Source: Wuchereria bancrofti (taxonomy: Eukaryota; Nematoda; Chromadorea; Rhabditida; Onchocercidae). Taken from it: a DNA stretch of 64,000 nt. The notes below the pieces were generated by a model that was not told the origin of the DNA, did no database searches, and saw only the letters and a list, made by a program, of their open reading frames with translations. This document shows, piece by piece, positions 11,901 to 26,700 of the stretch (position 1 is its first letter; each line of letters begins with the position of its first letter). The stretch lies in contig SSBO01000012.1 of the NCBI GenBank assembly GCA_005281725.1, positions 4,913,564-4,977,563 on the forward strand, written 5' to 3'. The translations under genes and the position numbers were made by a program.

Positions 11901-14758
11901 ATTTTGTAAAAATTCATTTCTTGCAACATGTTATGTAAATTATTTCAGGTTGATGCAAATTTCACGGACGATGTGGGACAAACTTTGCTTAATTGGTCTT
12001 CCGCATTTGGCACTGTTGAAATGGTGACGTATTTGTGTGATAAGGGCGCCGATGTAAATAAGGGTCAGCGGTCCTCATCGTTACATTACGCTGCATGTTT
12101 TGGAAGGTCAGATGTAAGTTTTTTTTTTTTTATATCCAATCTTGGTTTTTTTCGGAACTTGTTCCTTATGTAATTCTTTATCTTTATTTTAAGATTGTGA
12201 AAATTTTATTGAAATACGGAGCAAATCCTGATCTTCGTGATGAGGAAGGTAAAACAGCATTGGATAAAGCCCACGAAAGAAGTGAAGAGGAGCATCAGCT
12301 AGTAGCGAGTATTCTGGAAAGTCCAAGCGCTTATATACAGGGAATTGATGGTGGGATAAAATTATTATCTTATATAGTTAGGTTCTTCAGTAAATTCATT
12401 TAGAAAAAACCAACTTTCACTTTTATAATTTTGATAGCTGGTTATCCTATCAATACTTATATTAAGTTCTACATATCTGAGTACCTTACATCTTCATACA
12501 TTATCTCGAAATATTAAAAAATGGCTTAGATGTTTGAGGAGTTAATATAGGCGTGGACTTTGTACCTGAAAAATCAACAAATATGGAGTTCAGATACTAT
12601 CTCGAACTTTGTTTTAGAAAAGGTAGTGAAGGAAAAAGCTGACGTCACCAGAGAAACATCAAATGAAAAGATCGATCCCACGATCGTGCGTCAATTACTG
12701 GAACAACTTTTACCAGTTTTGTGCGATGTTTATCAGGTAAGATAGTTCCTGATGTACAAAAAGACACCACTTATTTGAATGTGAAATCTGGCTTGAGAGT
12801 ACATCTCGTATCATTTTCTATTATGTCTGTTATGCAGTAGTCAAGATCATTGATAGTAATTGTTTTGAGATACTCATGAACTACGTGGAAGCTTAAATTT
12901 AACTCTACTGCAAGATTTTTTTATATCTTGAATTAAGATTGTTGTTGAAAGCGATATTTGATTATATTTATTAGCGATGGCAGTTTTATGCTGTTGCTTG
13001 AAACAAATTTATCAAAAATTTACAGCGTTCGCTTGGTGCTAGTGTACATAGATCCAGTTTGTCGCTGCTTCGTAAAGCTGTCTGCCATATATCACCTGAG
13101 TCAATGGAATCGATGGTTACAAATGACAGTGATGGAATTGATATTACGACTGATATCTGTTTTTCTCGTGGACAGCGGCTTGCTGAAAATCTTGTTAGTG
13201 TCCTTATGATGGGTTTGGAACATGAAGACGACACAGAATCGCATGAAAATGTGTTACAAGTATGTATTTAGTCGCAGAGGTTACACAGTTATTCTTTAGT
13301 GATACTGAAACGATATTAATCTCTTAAACTGCATAATTTCTTCGTAAACGGAAGTGCATCAAATATGAAAGAGTAAGAACATATATAGTACACCAACAAA
13401 AAAATGCTTTTACAATTAATAAGGAAAGAATTATAATAGCCAAATAAGATGCTCACTCTTAATAAAATAAACAGATATTTAGTTGCCAGTACATCAAGCA
13501 TTGGTGCTGTCATTAAAATAAGTAAAAAAAAGTAGCACAGATTAATTTTGCAGATTGTCAAATCTTTGTTCATGAAAAATACAGACTTTTGGTTAGAGCA
13601 GTTGGTGCGCGTCGGGATTTTCGAAAAAGTTGAAGCTGTTGCTAATCAACCAATAACACCAGTGAAAGATAGTGCTGTGACAACAGTGGTCACTGACAAG
13701 AGTGGTCGCATGTCAAGCTCTTTATCTGTTACGGTTATGGATAACACACATGAAGTTTCGCAAGGTTTACTTGGTTATAACTCCTATTTCTGTAAGTAAG
13801 CGTATAAATATTATGTGGGAATAGTTGTCACAAATGAGTAGTTGCAGACGTAAATTCTGGTGTAAAAAATGGACAGCATTTTACAGTGAATCCTTCAAAG
13901 AATTGGAGTGATGAAAGTACCACGTCTTCAACGGTTGTATCATCAACTAAGGAAATAAATGATCACGCAGTGGTCAGCGTTCCTATTCATGTAAGTTAAA
14001 TATTTACGGAAATTCATTGTAAAGAGATACGTTATTTTGTTTCATTTCTGTCTTTTAACTAATATTTTTGGTTAAAGATTTTCTAGTTTTATTCTGCATT
14101 GCATTCATGACATAGATTCCGGTTCCAGGATAATGATTCACACAATACGCAGGTAACTGCATCTGCAAGTATAAATGCTTTAACTCCACCTTCTATTTTC
14201 GAAACATCTGAGACTGCTTCTGTCACATCAGGTTGGCATTTTTATTAGCTTCTATGCTTGACAGTTATTTCAGCAAAAAACTGCTACTGAAAATATGTTT
14301 TTTTTTTTGACTTTTTTGTCATTCACTGTAAAATTTTTTGTCGCTGTACTAAAAAGTGTCGTTTCACTGAATTCTACAGAAGTATAATTCTTACCTATTT
14401 CTTCTGTGGAATATTGACAGTTATGTTTATAGTAACTTCCAAATATAATATGGGCGTTGATCTTTCGTTGGCAGTGGATGATGAATGGGAAATTATACAA
14501 GGTAAGAGCTATCGATGGAAAGATTGGAGGATGATCAAAAGCCGAGATTCCTTCTTTATTTGGTGCGATGCTGTGGCCGTGGAATTTAGGTCTCTTTTGT
14601 TATAAAATAGCCTAGCGTTATGAATTCATGAATTTCATAATCAGATAGTAATCTGAGATGAAATTATCTCCATTTATTCTTATCAGTATTGTTTTTAGCG
14701 ATGGTAGTAATGGCTGGTTCCGCTTCATGTTAGATGGTCGGCTTAGTACTATGTATAG
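8941..14758 (+). other. hecd-1: hecd-1 N-terminal half: armadillo-like region and ankyrin repeats (exons 1-17)
   Basis: Exons: 8941-9012, 9112-9255, 9677-9818, 10156-10277, 10590-10712, 10864-11174, 11351-11517, 11606-11700, 11949-12113, 12194-12350, 12618-12736, 13026-13259, 13554-13764, 13848-13990, 14129-14231, 14475-14589, 14699-14758. Exons 9-10 hold the ankyrin repeats ([20 protein letters not shown], then [20 protein letters not shown] and [18 protein letters not shown]), nearly identical to human HECTD1. Exons 14-15 encode a Ser/Thr/Asn-rich linker without clear homology. Exons 16-17 ([35 protein letters not shown]) return to the conserved core. Confidence 0.9.
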
Positions 14759-17700
14759 GTATTCTGTTTGTCTTAAATTCTTCTCAGACCGCTATTTTTT
14801 CCCGTTATTTCAACTTTTGCTTGATCACGTACTTCTAGCAGTGGAAGCCCAGAAGCTGGTTCTGACAACGCTGAAACCCGTGGTGAGTTTTTGGACAAGC
14901 TCACCAAAGCCCGAAGTGCTGTACCACCAGGCAGCTTTCTTCATTCAATATTTAGCTTACCGGATATTAACAAAACGGTATTTGTTCTCATTTAAACTAA
15001 TTTGGCAACAAATCAGATTACCATCAATTTGCTAGTAGAATGAGGTCGAGGAATATTTTCGGGGTGTTAAGCTTATAAGAAGTTTGACGTAAAATTAAAT
15101 TTGGTATTTTTATTGCTTTAATATTATGCATATTTAGATTGAAATTGGCAGTTGGATCTTGAGTTCGCCAAAAATTGGTGAATTAACTGTAACAAATCGT
15201 GATGGGAATCAGCAACGTTTGATCATTGTGGAGGATTTGCCTGGTTTCATTTTCGAATCAAATCGCCAAACAAAACATTGTTTCCAAGCGGAAAGGACTC
15301 TAGGTTCGTTTGAAGATCTCTTTTGAATTGGTCAAATGTCTTCATTATTATAAATTAAAATTATTATAAATAAGTTGTGTTTTTCATATATGTAAAGGTT
15401 CACTTGTACCAAAAGTTCGGCATATTTCGTTTCTTTTTTCTGATACTGTGTGTATTTCCAGGTTTAGACTTTGTTACTGGGTGGGCTGCACGAGGTGGAG
15501 GACGACGCTTGCGATTCCGTGCCGAGACTCAAAAAGCGAAACTACAAGAAATGGCGAAAGAAATTTGGGACAAATATTTGAAAGAAGCTCAATCAAAGCC
15601 ACGGGACGCTTTGGTTGAATTGCAGAAAGCATCTTCCACAATCAAGGTTCGTGTAAATAATGCATGCAAACAAATATGTATCATGGAAGTGGGTGCGGAT
15701 GGAAGCTTATAGTGATTCAATTAAGAGAAAAGAACAGATATTTTGTGAACCAGTGATATGGAATCTTATTCATAGTGTTCGGTACACTTCTCTTGCAAAA
15801 TAAATATTGTTCAGGTTTTTGACTATTTAGCTCTCTGGAGTAGGTTAATTTTGTTCATTTAAGAATATCTGCCAGCAAAAAAGTGGTCAGTTATCGGCAC
15901 ATATGCTTTCGGAACTAGAAGCAGCTTTGAAATGTATGCATTCTTCCGTTATTAATGACCGTCTGCTGTCAACTTTTGAGTTGTCGATATCTGGAATGGT
16001 TGACGCTTTATTGGCGTTTCTGAAATTTGTACAAAGGGACACGAATTGTGAAATAGCAATCATTTTCCGAAGGGTAAAGATATTCATTTATTTTTTGTTT
16101 TTCTAAATGTTGCATTATTTCTTCTCTATTTTTATATACCTCTGTTATTCATTTGTTAATCGATCCTGTATCATTTGGCTTTCTTTTCAACCAGGTACCT
16201 TTTTAGGTTTTTGTAGACCAGTGTTCACTGTCCGCTCTTGTGTGTAAAATGGTGTCGGTTCTAGATTCGATAGAAAAATTTCCTCAGTATTTCTATGACA
16301 CTCCCGGTGGTTCATCATTTGGTTTACAATTACTTAATCGTCGTATAAAACTGAAATTGGAACAATTTAATTCGAATACACCACCTCAGATGCAATTGTT
16401 GGATCGGTAGTTTTTTATGTTGTTACTAAAGGGAAATATACGCGTTAAATTGGTGTTACGCTCAAAACTAAGTTTAAAGGATTCATTGTAGAGCATCGTT
16501 TCCAATTAAGTTCGACTAGTTTTAAACAGGCTCATGTTTAATGTTTTTTGAATCGTGAAATCCTGTATAAGACAACTCATAGCAAGAATAGACTGCACCC
16601 TATAAAATGCTTGAACTACTTCGGCTTTATTAATTTTCAGATCGGGTAGAACAATGAAAGTAGAACCATTAAGTACAGTGAAGCAGTTGAAGTGTTATAT
16701 TTTGCGAATGGTTACTAAACAGTGGTATGATCGAGAACGTCAAACGTTTCATTTTGTGGAAGAAATAAAAAACGCAAGAAAGCATGGAACAAAAATTTCA
16801 TTCACTTACACTAGTGACTTCGATGATAAAGGTTTTCAGTACTTTTGATGTATCTTTTTTATAGATCACAATTTCAATCATTGTCTGATGCATATTAACT
16901 GTATCATGCATATAGCATTTCACTGCACTAATTAAGTGCTTTTATGCTGAAAACATATATTGTTCTAGCAAGCTGTTCAAATTTTCCTAATAGGGATGAC
17001 CGTACATCGTTCTAATTTAAAAAGTCAGGTTAGCAGTAGTGGTTTTGGTGCTTGGAAGTGGGCACCAGAAACGTTTTATGTTTTAACAATACTTTTTTCT
17101 ATAGATTTATACCATTGTCAGGACTGTTTTTGTTGAGAACTCTTTCAGGCATAATTTATTGGCTCGGAACAAATGGAAAAACAGTTACTGAATGGACAAA
17201 CCCAGCAAGTGTTCATGTTGTTTTCGTAACAAGTTCGGATGGTGAACGTCTGCCATACGGCCAACATGAAGACATTTTAAGTCGTGAAGCCCTCAATTGT
17301 CACACTTCTGACGATAAGTGAATCCTTTTCTTTCTTTTTGGAATGGTACACATCAACTTATACTTTATGATTTCCAAAGATTTTTTTAGGATATTAATGC
17401 TATGATCTATCATTTCCAGGAACGCTCACTTTACGATTGATCTTGGTATTTATTTTTATCCAAAAACTTATACGCTTCGGCATGCTCGTGGTTACGGACG
17501 ATCTGCCCTTCGTAATTGGCTTTTGCAGGTTTAATTAAAGACAAATAATAAAACCTCTGGAATGAGTTAATTTGATTAAAATTTGTTCTTATGGATGCAG
17601 AAGCTGTTTTGTCTGCAAACATATAAATTTGAAGGAAATTTTGGTTGTAACTTTGTTTATTGTGTTTTTATTTTTGTAGGGTTCTCATAACGGTCGAATA

Positions 17701-20700
17701 TGGGATGTACTTGTGGTACATGAAAATGATTCTTCTTTGAATTATCCAGGTTCCACGGCAACATGGCCAATTGTTTGTCCAGAGGAGAAAGGTGTGTTTA
17801 TGTATGATACAAGGGCTCAGTTGCTTGTTGTTCCAGTAGATTTATTTTTATTGTGTTTACGGCATATTGAATTTCATGTTTATTGCAACATAAATAGAGA
17901 CTGTAAGGTGCTATATTAGGTCCCTATCGATATATTCGCATTGCACAAAACGGTAGGAATGCCAGTAACCAGAATCATTATTTGTCGCTATCAGGTTTTG
18001 AAATATATGGTGATGTTGTTGATGTCGTGGTAAGTGTGTAAGCTTTGAAGTGTTTTTTTTTGCTCTGCCTTCTGTAATAAAGATGGAGGTTTTGTGTCAT
18101 CATTTTGTTTTCAAGGATTCATAAAGAAGGGAAGGATTATTAAGTTGTTTTAAGTTTTATGTATTTGAAAGGAATATGTAGTAATTTTCGTTAAGAGAAA
18201 CAAAACAGTTTTCCATATTTTCTTCATTTTTATGACTGGAGAAATATTCAGGTAGATGGTTTTAAAATTCTGGAAGAAAAGCCAAGCGTGAGTAGCAGGC
18301 GATCCAGAAAATGTATTACCAGTACTAAGGAAATATCAGTGAAGGAAAACATTATTAATGAAGCATCGCTCACTTCAGTCAATACTAACATACATTCTGC
18401 GACCCCACTTAGTGATGCCAGTGTTGTACATTTGCCTGGCGGTCAAACCAATAATAAAGTTGCAAGTGGTATTGTTGGGTGTGATGTGATGCTCAACGGG
18501 ACAAATGCAGTGAAGAACAGGTTTGATAAATTGCATTTTAAAATAGCTCCCTTTGTTTAAAGAAAAAAAAAAGCTTTTAAAAGAGTTATAATTGTTGTAA
18601 TACCTTTTCACTGTTTTTTGTAATGGCTGTAATACAAAGAGTCGAATGAAATGTAGAACTCAGATTGTCATTTCAATCCTATTTCAGTGAAACTGTCTTA
18701 CATTTGCTTCAAAATATTTCTTGTGAAGTTCTAGGACATTTCGGTATCGGCGTGGTTCACGTTTACTGGCAGCAAATATAGCAGGACGTGGAATCCGTAT
18801 AGCTAGCGTACCTGATGCAGTGACTTGTCCGGTGGGCAGTCGTGTAGTTCGAGGTCCAGATTGGAAATGGGATGATCAAGGGAGTAATATGGAAGGCACG
18901 GTCATATCTCTCATTGATAATGGTTAGTTTCTGTTTTAACCTTAGTTAATCATCATTTTTAGAAGGAACAGTGAATTGCATAATTTAGGTTGGATTGATG
19001 TTCAGTGGGATGATTGTACATCAAATTCTTATCGCTTTGGTGCCGACGGAAAATATGATATTGAATTGAAGTCTGTTGAATGGACACCGGTAACTTTTAC
19101 ATTTTAAAATATTTTCATTGGTTACATTTTGCTCGTTTGTTTGGCTGTATCTTTCAAAGGAAAAGTTTTAGGGTTTACGTCGAGGCTTTCGAATAGTTGG
19201 TGCACGACGAGAGAGTCATGCCGCAGCTACATTGTATCCCACCGTTAGCGGTCAAATCCCTCCTGGATTCTCGTAAGGAAGTTCTTCAAAATTGTATTCA
19301 TTGCATTCATAAATCTTGTTTTTCCGGAAACTTCATATTTTAATCTCATTTCCAGAAGACAGCTTCCTCCAGTTCCGCGCGGGTTTATGGATCATAGTCC
19401 CGCAGAAACATTACGAAAGGCGAAACCTGGTAGTGCATCTTTTTCCCGGTATCATCAAAGTGTCAGTTCACGTAGCAGTGCTGAAATGAGTGGTTTGTTT
19501 TACTTTTCTGTTTATTATATTAGCCATTAAATTTTGTTAAGTTACGAACTCATTTGTGCGAAACTGCTTTTGGTAATCATAAAACCGCGTAACATGTGTG
19601 GTTTCTCAAAGGCTTTTCGAAGACCAGTTGTTTCATGATAAAGTGGTTTTTAAAGAAATGTAAGATATTTGAAGCTATTGCTACAATTTAAGTTTATTTT
19701 GAGCTTTCGATCGGAACAAATCTGACTCTTGTCTTCACTGTGGTTCACAAGAACATCGTACAAAAGATTGCGTTAATGGTTTGGACTCCTCTAATTTACA
19801 GAAATCAGAAATTAATACAGAAGACGAAAGTAGGTCTGAAACAGTCTGTTAAGAAGTCACTTTGGTCATTGTCGTCGAAATGCCTTTTAATTAAAATCAT
19901 TTTCACCTTTTTGAGTAACTCTTTTGCAAAGTATTTATGCGCTAATTTAAGTTAGCATAATTACAGGCATTACTAATGCTAGGATTATTACTACAAATCA
20001 ACTGTCCTCAAATATTGCACAAAAATCGATGTCAACCACCAATTTGTTTGATGTAAAAGTTTGGTTTGTTTAATTTGCGTAGAAGTGATTTTTCGGTTGA
20101 ATAACACACTTCATTTCCTAGCGAAACATGAATATTACTGACATTTGATTGACTGTCCAGACTCTAATGTTTGGAACATAACTTTCCTTTTGCAGTTTGA
20201 AATCGTTCATTGGTAGACATTGTAAAAGAATACGCTAAACTATATCTTCAGGGATCTGAGGCAGCGAAACGAGCATCAATAGCATCAACTAATCAGGCGG
20301 CAAGCGCGGAATCTTTGCAACATCAAACACCATCTTTAGAAAATTTATTGGCACGTTCGAAAATATTCGATGACCGTATCCCAGAAGTCGTTTCGGATGA
20401 TATACCTACAGTTGAGAGTCAGCATACAACTGGTAGGAGTTCCCACTTTGTCAAAGGGTTGCAGTTAATTCTCCGTATATCTGCCTGTTATTTCTGTCGT
20501 TGATTCGCCAACAAAAACATGCAGTTTCTGTATATTATTTTGCAATAGACCTGCAACTCTTATCAGGTTGTCCTTTTCATTCCCTCTTCTCTATCCGTAG
20601 TTTCAGGCTCCTTTTTCTCTTTGTTATCCTCGGTCGTTCAACACATAACAGATCTTGGTCTGATGAAAATCAGGGTCACATTGTTTGCTGATATTATTGA

Positions 20701-23700
20701 TGAGAAGCAAATATATAAGATTCGGAAGTATTTTCAGAAAGATTTATATTACCGTTGTACTTCCGCCATTTGACTAAAGGTTTACTTAGTAGGAGCAACT
20801 CTTCTTCTCAGTTGTTTTGTTCTTCATGTTCTCTGCAGTAAAATGCATCGTATTTGTAACGCATTTTCAAATTTCATTATCACTGTTTGTTAATAACATA
20901 GATTTTCTTTGCTAATTGATCTATATGATTTTACGTTTCCTCATAACTTCAGGCTCCTCAACAGCTGTTGATACTGATCAAGAAAGTGTTTCTACAAATA
21001 ACTATGCGGGTTTGGATACCAGCTTTGAAAGTTTTGATGGAGCAGTCGCAATTATCGAAAAGACACATGACGTGAATGTTTCTATAAAACCGAGGTGTAG
21101 TTTGAAAGATTGGTCCTGAAAAAGTTCAGATGATAATAATGTTAACATTGTCTTTTTTTGGTCATATTTCAAGATGTTACTTTTTTTTGTTGTGTGTTGA
21201 ATTAAAGATTTGAAGCACATACGTTGGTGGCTCCCAGCCTGTATTACTTGATCAAGATTCTGACATTTCTGGAGAAGCGCAAGTAATCAGGCATCATGAT
21301 GCGTGTTCATATTCTCAGAACTCGGTGAAATCCAATATACAAAATGATTTAGCTCCAGCAAATAGTAGTAATACTATATCGCTGGGGGAGGCAAATGCGC
21401 GAAATTTAGCTAAGTAAGTTGCTTTTCCTTGTTTTTTCTATGCTTCTGGGCAAATAAGAACAAATGTACAAATATGTGGTGGAAGTGCAACGTGGTGCCG
21501 TAGTTTTAATGGAAGTTTGTGCTAGGTGTCTTTGGCTTCTTGTGCAGCCGATTATATTGAAAGAGTATGCTATGGATTGAAACTTCATTTTCATTATTAT
21601 GCCTTTCGTTTGTTCTAATGTTACTGTTTATATAGTATGAGTGTCAGCGCTCCAAATTTGGTTATTTTACGACAGCTTCAACAGTCGGGAGCAGTGTTGA
21701 ATACTGATCAAATGCTCTTACCCGGTGATGATGATTTGGTGCGGAATATCTTGCAAGATTTGGCCAACGATCCGTCGCGGCTTCGTAGCTTACGTCGATT
21801 TGCACTTGCAAGAAGCGGTTCAGCTCTGATAAGTGATGGTGATAACGGTAGGCTTTCTTTGGAGCTCCATTCCATTTATTACAGTGCATTATATCTCGCT
21901 ACTTTTAATATTAAACAGGCAACAAATATTTGTACGTTTCCTTCATTTTATATTCCCACACTGCTTATAATTTAGAAAGCTTACGTCTTTTTTCACAGTG
22001 AGTGTTTAAGCGTATTTGCTCAGGTACATAAGGTCTTCAATTTCAGTTTTTTTCTTTTTAATTGTATGTGAGTTATTAATACATTTTGATTCACCCATCC
22101 AAATGGTAAAAATATGCCAGTTAATCAAAGAAGACAAAATACTCTTCCATCTCTTAAAAGCAAGTTTAAGTCAGCATGTACGAAAAATGCACAATGTATT
22201 GTAGCAATACATGATTCTACCCGGCGATCTTTAATCGATGAGGAATATGAGAGAATAAGGAACGAATCGTTTGGAGCACTGACTCATGAAATCATTCGCA
22301 AAAATGCCGACATGAGTAGTGAAGTCAATGAACATATCGGTGCTGTCATGTCACTTACTGGTAAATATTTCTCTTCGAAGCTGATTTGACTGGTGTTGAT
22401 ATTTGTAAGGTACAATTGTTAATTAGAAAGTTAATGTCAAGTTATTGAAACAAAATATTTCGAGAAACCGTCTTTTTTGTCTCCGTCTTCATCATGTTTT
22501 AGATGGTGAATCGAGTGAAAGCAGACTAGGAGACAGTTGGAAACAAAAAGAAAGAGGTCCCTTAGAGATACAAGGAAATACATTTCCCTTGGTGCCTGTG
22601 AAAATCTCATTGGTACCCATGATGTTGCAGTCGTTTAATGCTGGACAGAGAATAATAAGTATTGGTTGTATACATAGCTTAGAACTTCTGTTTTGCATAT
22701 TAGCATTTTTTTTTTTGAGGCCTTTATCCTTGTAACATTACTATGATTACATTAAATATGATCTGGAATGTATGGGGGTGACGAATTAGTATGCTATCCT
22801 AAATGCCTACATACAAAGGACAAAAAGATATGAATTTACTGTATCCTTTTTTGCTGTTTTGCCTTTGTGTTTCTCTGTCTGTGAGTTACAGCTAAAGAAA
22901 ATAGTAGTTACCGCGAAGTGGCAACAAATATGTCGATTGCTGATAGCACAATTTTTTATTCAAATGGTCGCAAAGCACCTTTAAGTTCTTGTTTACCAGG
23001 GCAATTAGGTCCGTATTTTGCTGTGTTTTTACTAAAATTTATTTTGAGATTAGGTGGCTTTCAGTAACCTTGTCATGGGATATATAGAGCAAACATTCAT
23101 GATTGCAAACGCTGTTGATCGGATATTTTGTAAGTGTTGGAGGTAAACACAACAAGTATCACCATCTCAAAAATTTTCGATGTAAAATTGTTTTACCTGT
23201 ACCTCCTGTAATCTCAAGTCTTTCGTGTTTACTGGTGGTCAATTATGTACAAGTTTTAGATGAAGATGTTTCCGATAAAATTGATCCTTCGGTGGAAATA
23301 ATTGGTTCAAATCATCCAGGTGGTTCCCAAAGAGCACTTGGCAAATCGTTTGGAACAGGTTTTCGATCAGCTTCTGGGACACAGTCTTCTGTGTGTATGT
23401 GTTTTTATCCTTTTTAAAATTATTGGTAAACAGAAGCAGAAAGTACATTTTTTCTGGGCTCATCAACTATTCTGTTTCTTTGGTTTTCAGTTGTTTATGT
23501 TTTTTGTTTAGATGTCTTATTATATTTAACTCTGTTTTTTGAATTTTGTTATGACGAAGTGTCGTTATCTGTTTATATTGTATGAGTTTATGGGTTCAAA
23601 GTTATTTGTTGATTTAGGTGGAATTACCTTGCATTTTAGGCTCACGACGAAGTATGCAAAATAGTGGAGGTAATTTCCGTTCACGTTTAGGTAGTTACGC

Positions 23701-26700
23701 AGATGTTCTGCGCACTGTTGTCATGCAACAAATCATTGATTCTGGTGGCTCGCTGAATGGTCTCGAGTTAGAAGAAATTGAGGTCTTCATTGAATATGTT
23801 GTTTCCACCTATTTCAGGAATAATTGATTATAGCTTAACATTACAGTTCAATAAGCAGTGATATATGTGTCGATAATGAGGTTTTTTTTTAATATTTGTT
23901 GTGATGAACAACGGAAGAAGCTGTCTGGTGCATCTTAGTGAATCAAAATGCTTTTTTGATAAAACTTAGGATTATTGTAATTTCTTGCTGTTTAGATTTC
24001 ATAGCTATAACACTTTGGATCGTTTTACTTGTTGTTCGCATCCCTTTAGGATGACATATATGATGATGAAATGCAAGATGAAGGTAACGAAGATGATTGT
24101 GATGAGGAATATGCAAACGGTTTATCTGTAGAGGCACTGGCGCAAGCAGCAGCTGCTCTTCATAAACAGTCCAGTGGAGGAAGTACTGGATTGAGTGGAG
24201 AGCTGAAGTTTAACTGGAAACAGGCATAATTTTTACCTTGTATTCAGTCAATTTGCTGCTTTAATATTTTTTCTGATTGGTTGCTTTTAGATGTCAGTAG
24301 AGAACATATTTCGAAATAACCAGGTCGCAGCTTGAATTCAGTCTTCAGTCTTTGTTTGATGAATTCTTTGTGACTATTACTTTATTTTTATTTAAAGATT
24401 GTAATGGGTGAGGCTGGTAGATTGATAGGTGATCGAGGTTTACGAGCATCAACCTCGCCAAGTAACAACAAACAGAATAGAGGAGGTGTCAGTCGGAATT
24501 GGGATGATGAATTCGTTTTGAAGCACCAGTTACCTGCCTTAATTCCTGCATTCGATCCTCGTCCAGGCAGAACAAATGTCAATCAGGTGCCTTGCATTTA
24601 TTGTCACATTTGACGATTTTCTGTGCATTAAAGGCCTTTGGTAACGCTACTGTTATGTTATTGGTTGCTTTTTTGCATAATTCATGTATGAAACTTCGCG
24701 AGATTTACTTTATTACGAATTATTACTGTAGCTGAATTTAGTAATGATACCTCTGATAATACTGTTATTGATGTGACCGTTGTTACAGATCCAGGACGTC
24801 GACTTGCCAGAGGATATCAGTGAGTCCCGGAGTGAAGCGGCATTTCTTTCTGCGTGTTCAGTGCCACATACGGAAGAGGTAGTACGATTTAGGAGATTAA
24901 ATTTGCTACAATTATTTATGTATCCGACGTTGTTTTTCAGGTACCAAAGTTGCGTCTGTATCTTCAAGGACCCAATTTAACAAACATAAGTAATGTTACT
25001 ATCGAACTGGATGATAATGATAGATGCATATTTTTCTATCTTCAGCAGCTTGTTCAAAATGTTGAATGGGGACAGGTAAATAGTGTGGTGTTCTTTTGCT
25101 GTGTACTAATAATGATATTGTAACAATATGTAGTTGTTGAATTTGATAATTTGCTATTGAACTGCACCCATTTGGTTTTATCATTATGTTTAAATTCGGA
25201 TGTTGTTTTGGTCTTAATATTACAGAAAAATGAAAGAACAAGGCGTATTTGGGAGCCGACATATACACTGATTTATCGAAATGCATGTGATAATGATGAA
25301 CTTCCGCAAACAGTTAATAAAACAGTTGCAGAAATGAATGGTTTCCCTGAAAATGTTGCTAATGTAAGTTCAATTGTTTTAATGTGTTTAGATTTTTGAT
25401 TTACATATTCCAGTACGTCAGGCTTTGTTCGTTATCGTGTTTTTTTTTTTTTTTGATTGGGAAAGCAGCGTCTGATGAACAATGGTAAAATTTGTTATGT
25501 TGGATCTTTCATCATGCATTTGCTTTTTCTTTACTCTACTAAAGAGGTCGATCAGATTAAGGATCATCATTGAACGTGAACTCCAATGCTAATTAAGCAA
25601 GTTGTAAGGACAAATTTCAGACTTTGGTCGTTCTTTCAAACTTATATCAAATTGGTGCAATGAAATATGAAATGGCGACAGATATTTTTGTTAGTGAAAA
25701 ATTGACTCAAAAACTGATGCAAGAACTGGCAGATCCGTTGATTGTTTCTGCAAGAGCTTTGCCTTCTTGGTGTGATGAACTAGTCTTCAAATATCCATGT
25801 TTATTTAGTGTTGAAACAAGGTAAGCTCTACCTTGAGTCTTTTGACACACATTAGTATTGCCTGTTATTATTGTTAGCTGGTTCTGATTAAAATAATTTA
25901 ATTTCTAATACTTGCTAATTGCGTTAGTGTTGTACGTTTCGAGGACTGGAGATTTTTTTTTCTAAAATTTTCATGCGTAGTGATGGACGGACGAGACACT
26001 GTAAAAATGAAAAATTGGAGCTCGAATCCCCAAAATCAGGAGGAGTTTATGATCACATTATGACTTTATTATGATGCAGTTGATAACAGTCGTTGTCCCA
26101 CTTCATTTTTTATAGGACTAATTACTTTCGAGCTACTGCGTTTGGTACTTCGCGTTCGATTGTATGGCTACAGACTCGTCACGACCAGGTAGGGAGTAAT
26201 TGATTATAATTAATTATAATTAGCACTCTGTCCACAATGTCTTTAAGATGATGGTTGCAGCAATGTATTTGATTAGTTAGCAAACTTCGAAACAATGTTT
26301 GTGTTATTCAGAATATTTTAATGTGTGATTAACAGATGCTTGAACAGTCTCGCGGTGCAACAAGTACTGCAGCGGTATCGAATCTTACTGGAACTCGTAG
26401 AGATGATAATTATCCCGAGTTCCGCATAGGCCGAATTAAACATGAACGCATTAAAGTATGTTTTCAAAAAAATAGTGGACCTTTATAGTTTTTAGAAGTT
26501 ATAGAAACAAATTTTCGAGTGTTTTAGCCAGCACTTTACTGTTTCATGTTTTACTTTTAATTGCAAACATTTGGTTCTAGGTGCCTCGTGACGATGAGCA
26601 GCTATTCGAATATGCTGTCCGATTGTTGGAGTTTCATGCCTCTAGGAAAGCAGTGCTGGAAGTTGAGTATATTGATGAAGAAGGAACTGGATTGGGACCC

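Noticed and set aside
14839..14977. A possible one-base frameshift in hecd-1 exon 18
   Set aside because: On rereading, the frame is continuous from [17 protein letters not shown] to [11 protein letters not shown] and the exon closes in phase 0.
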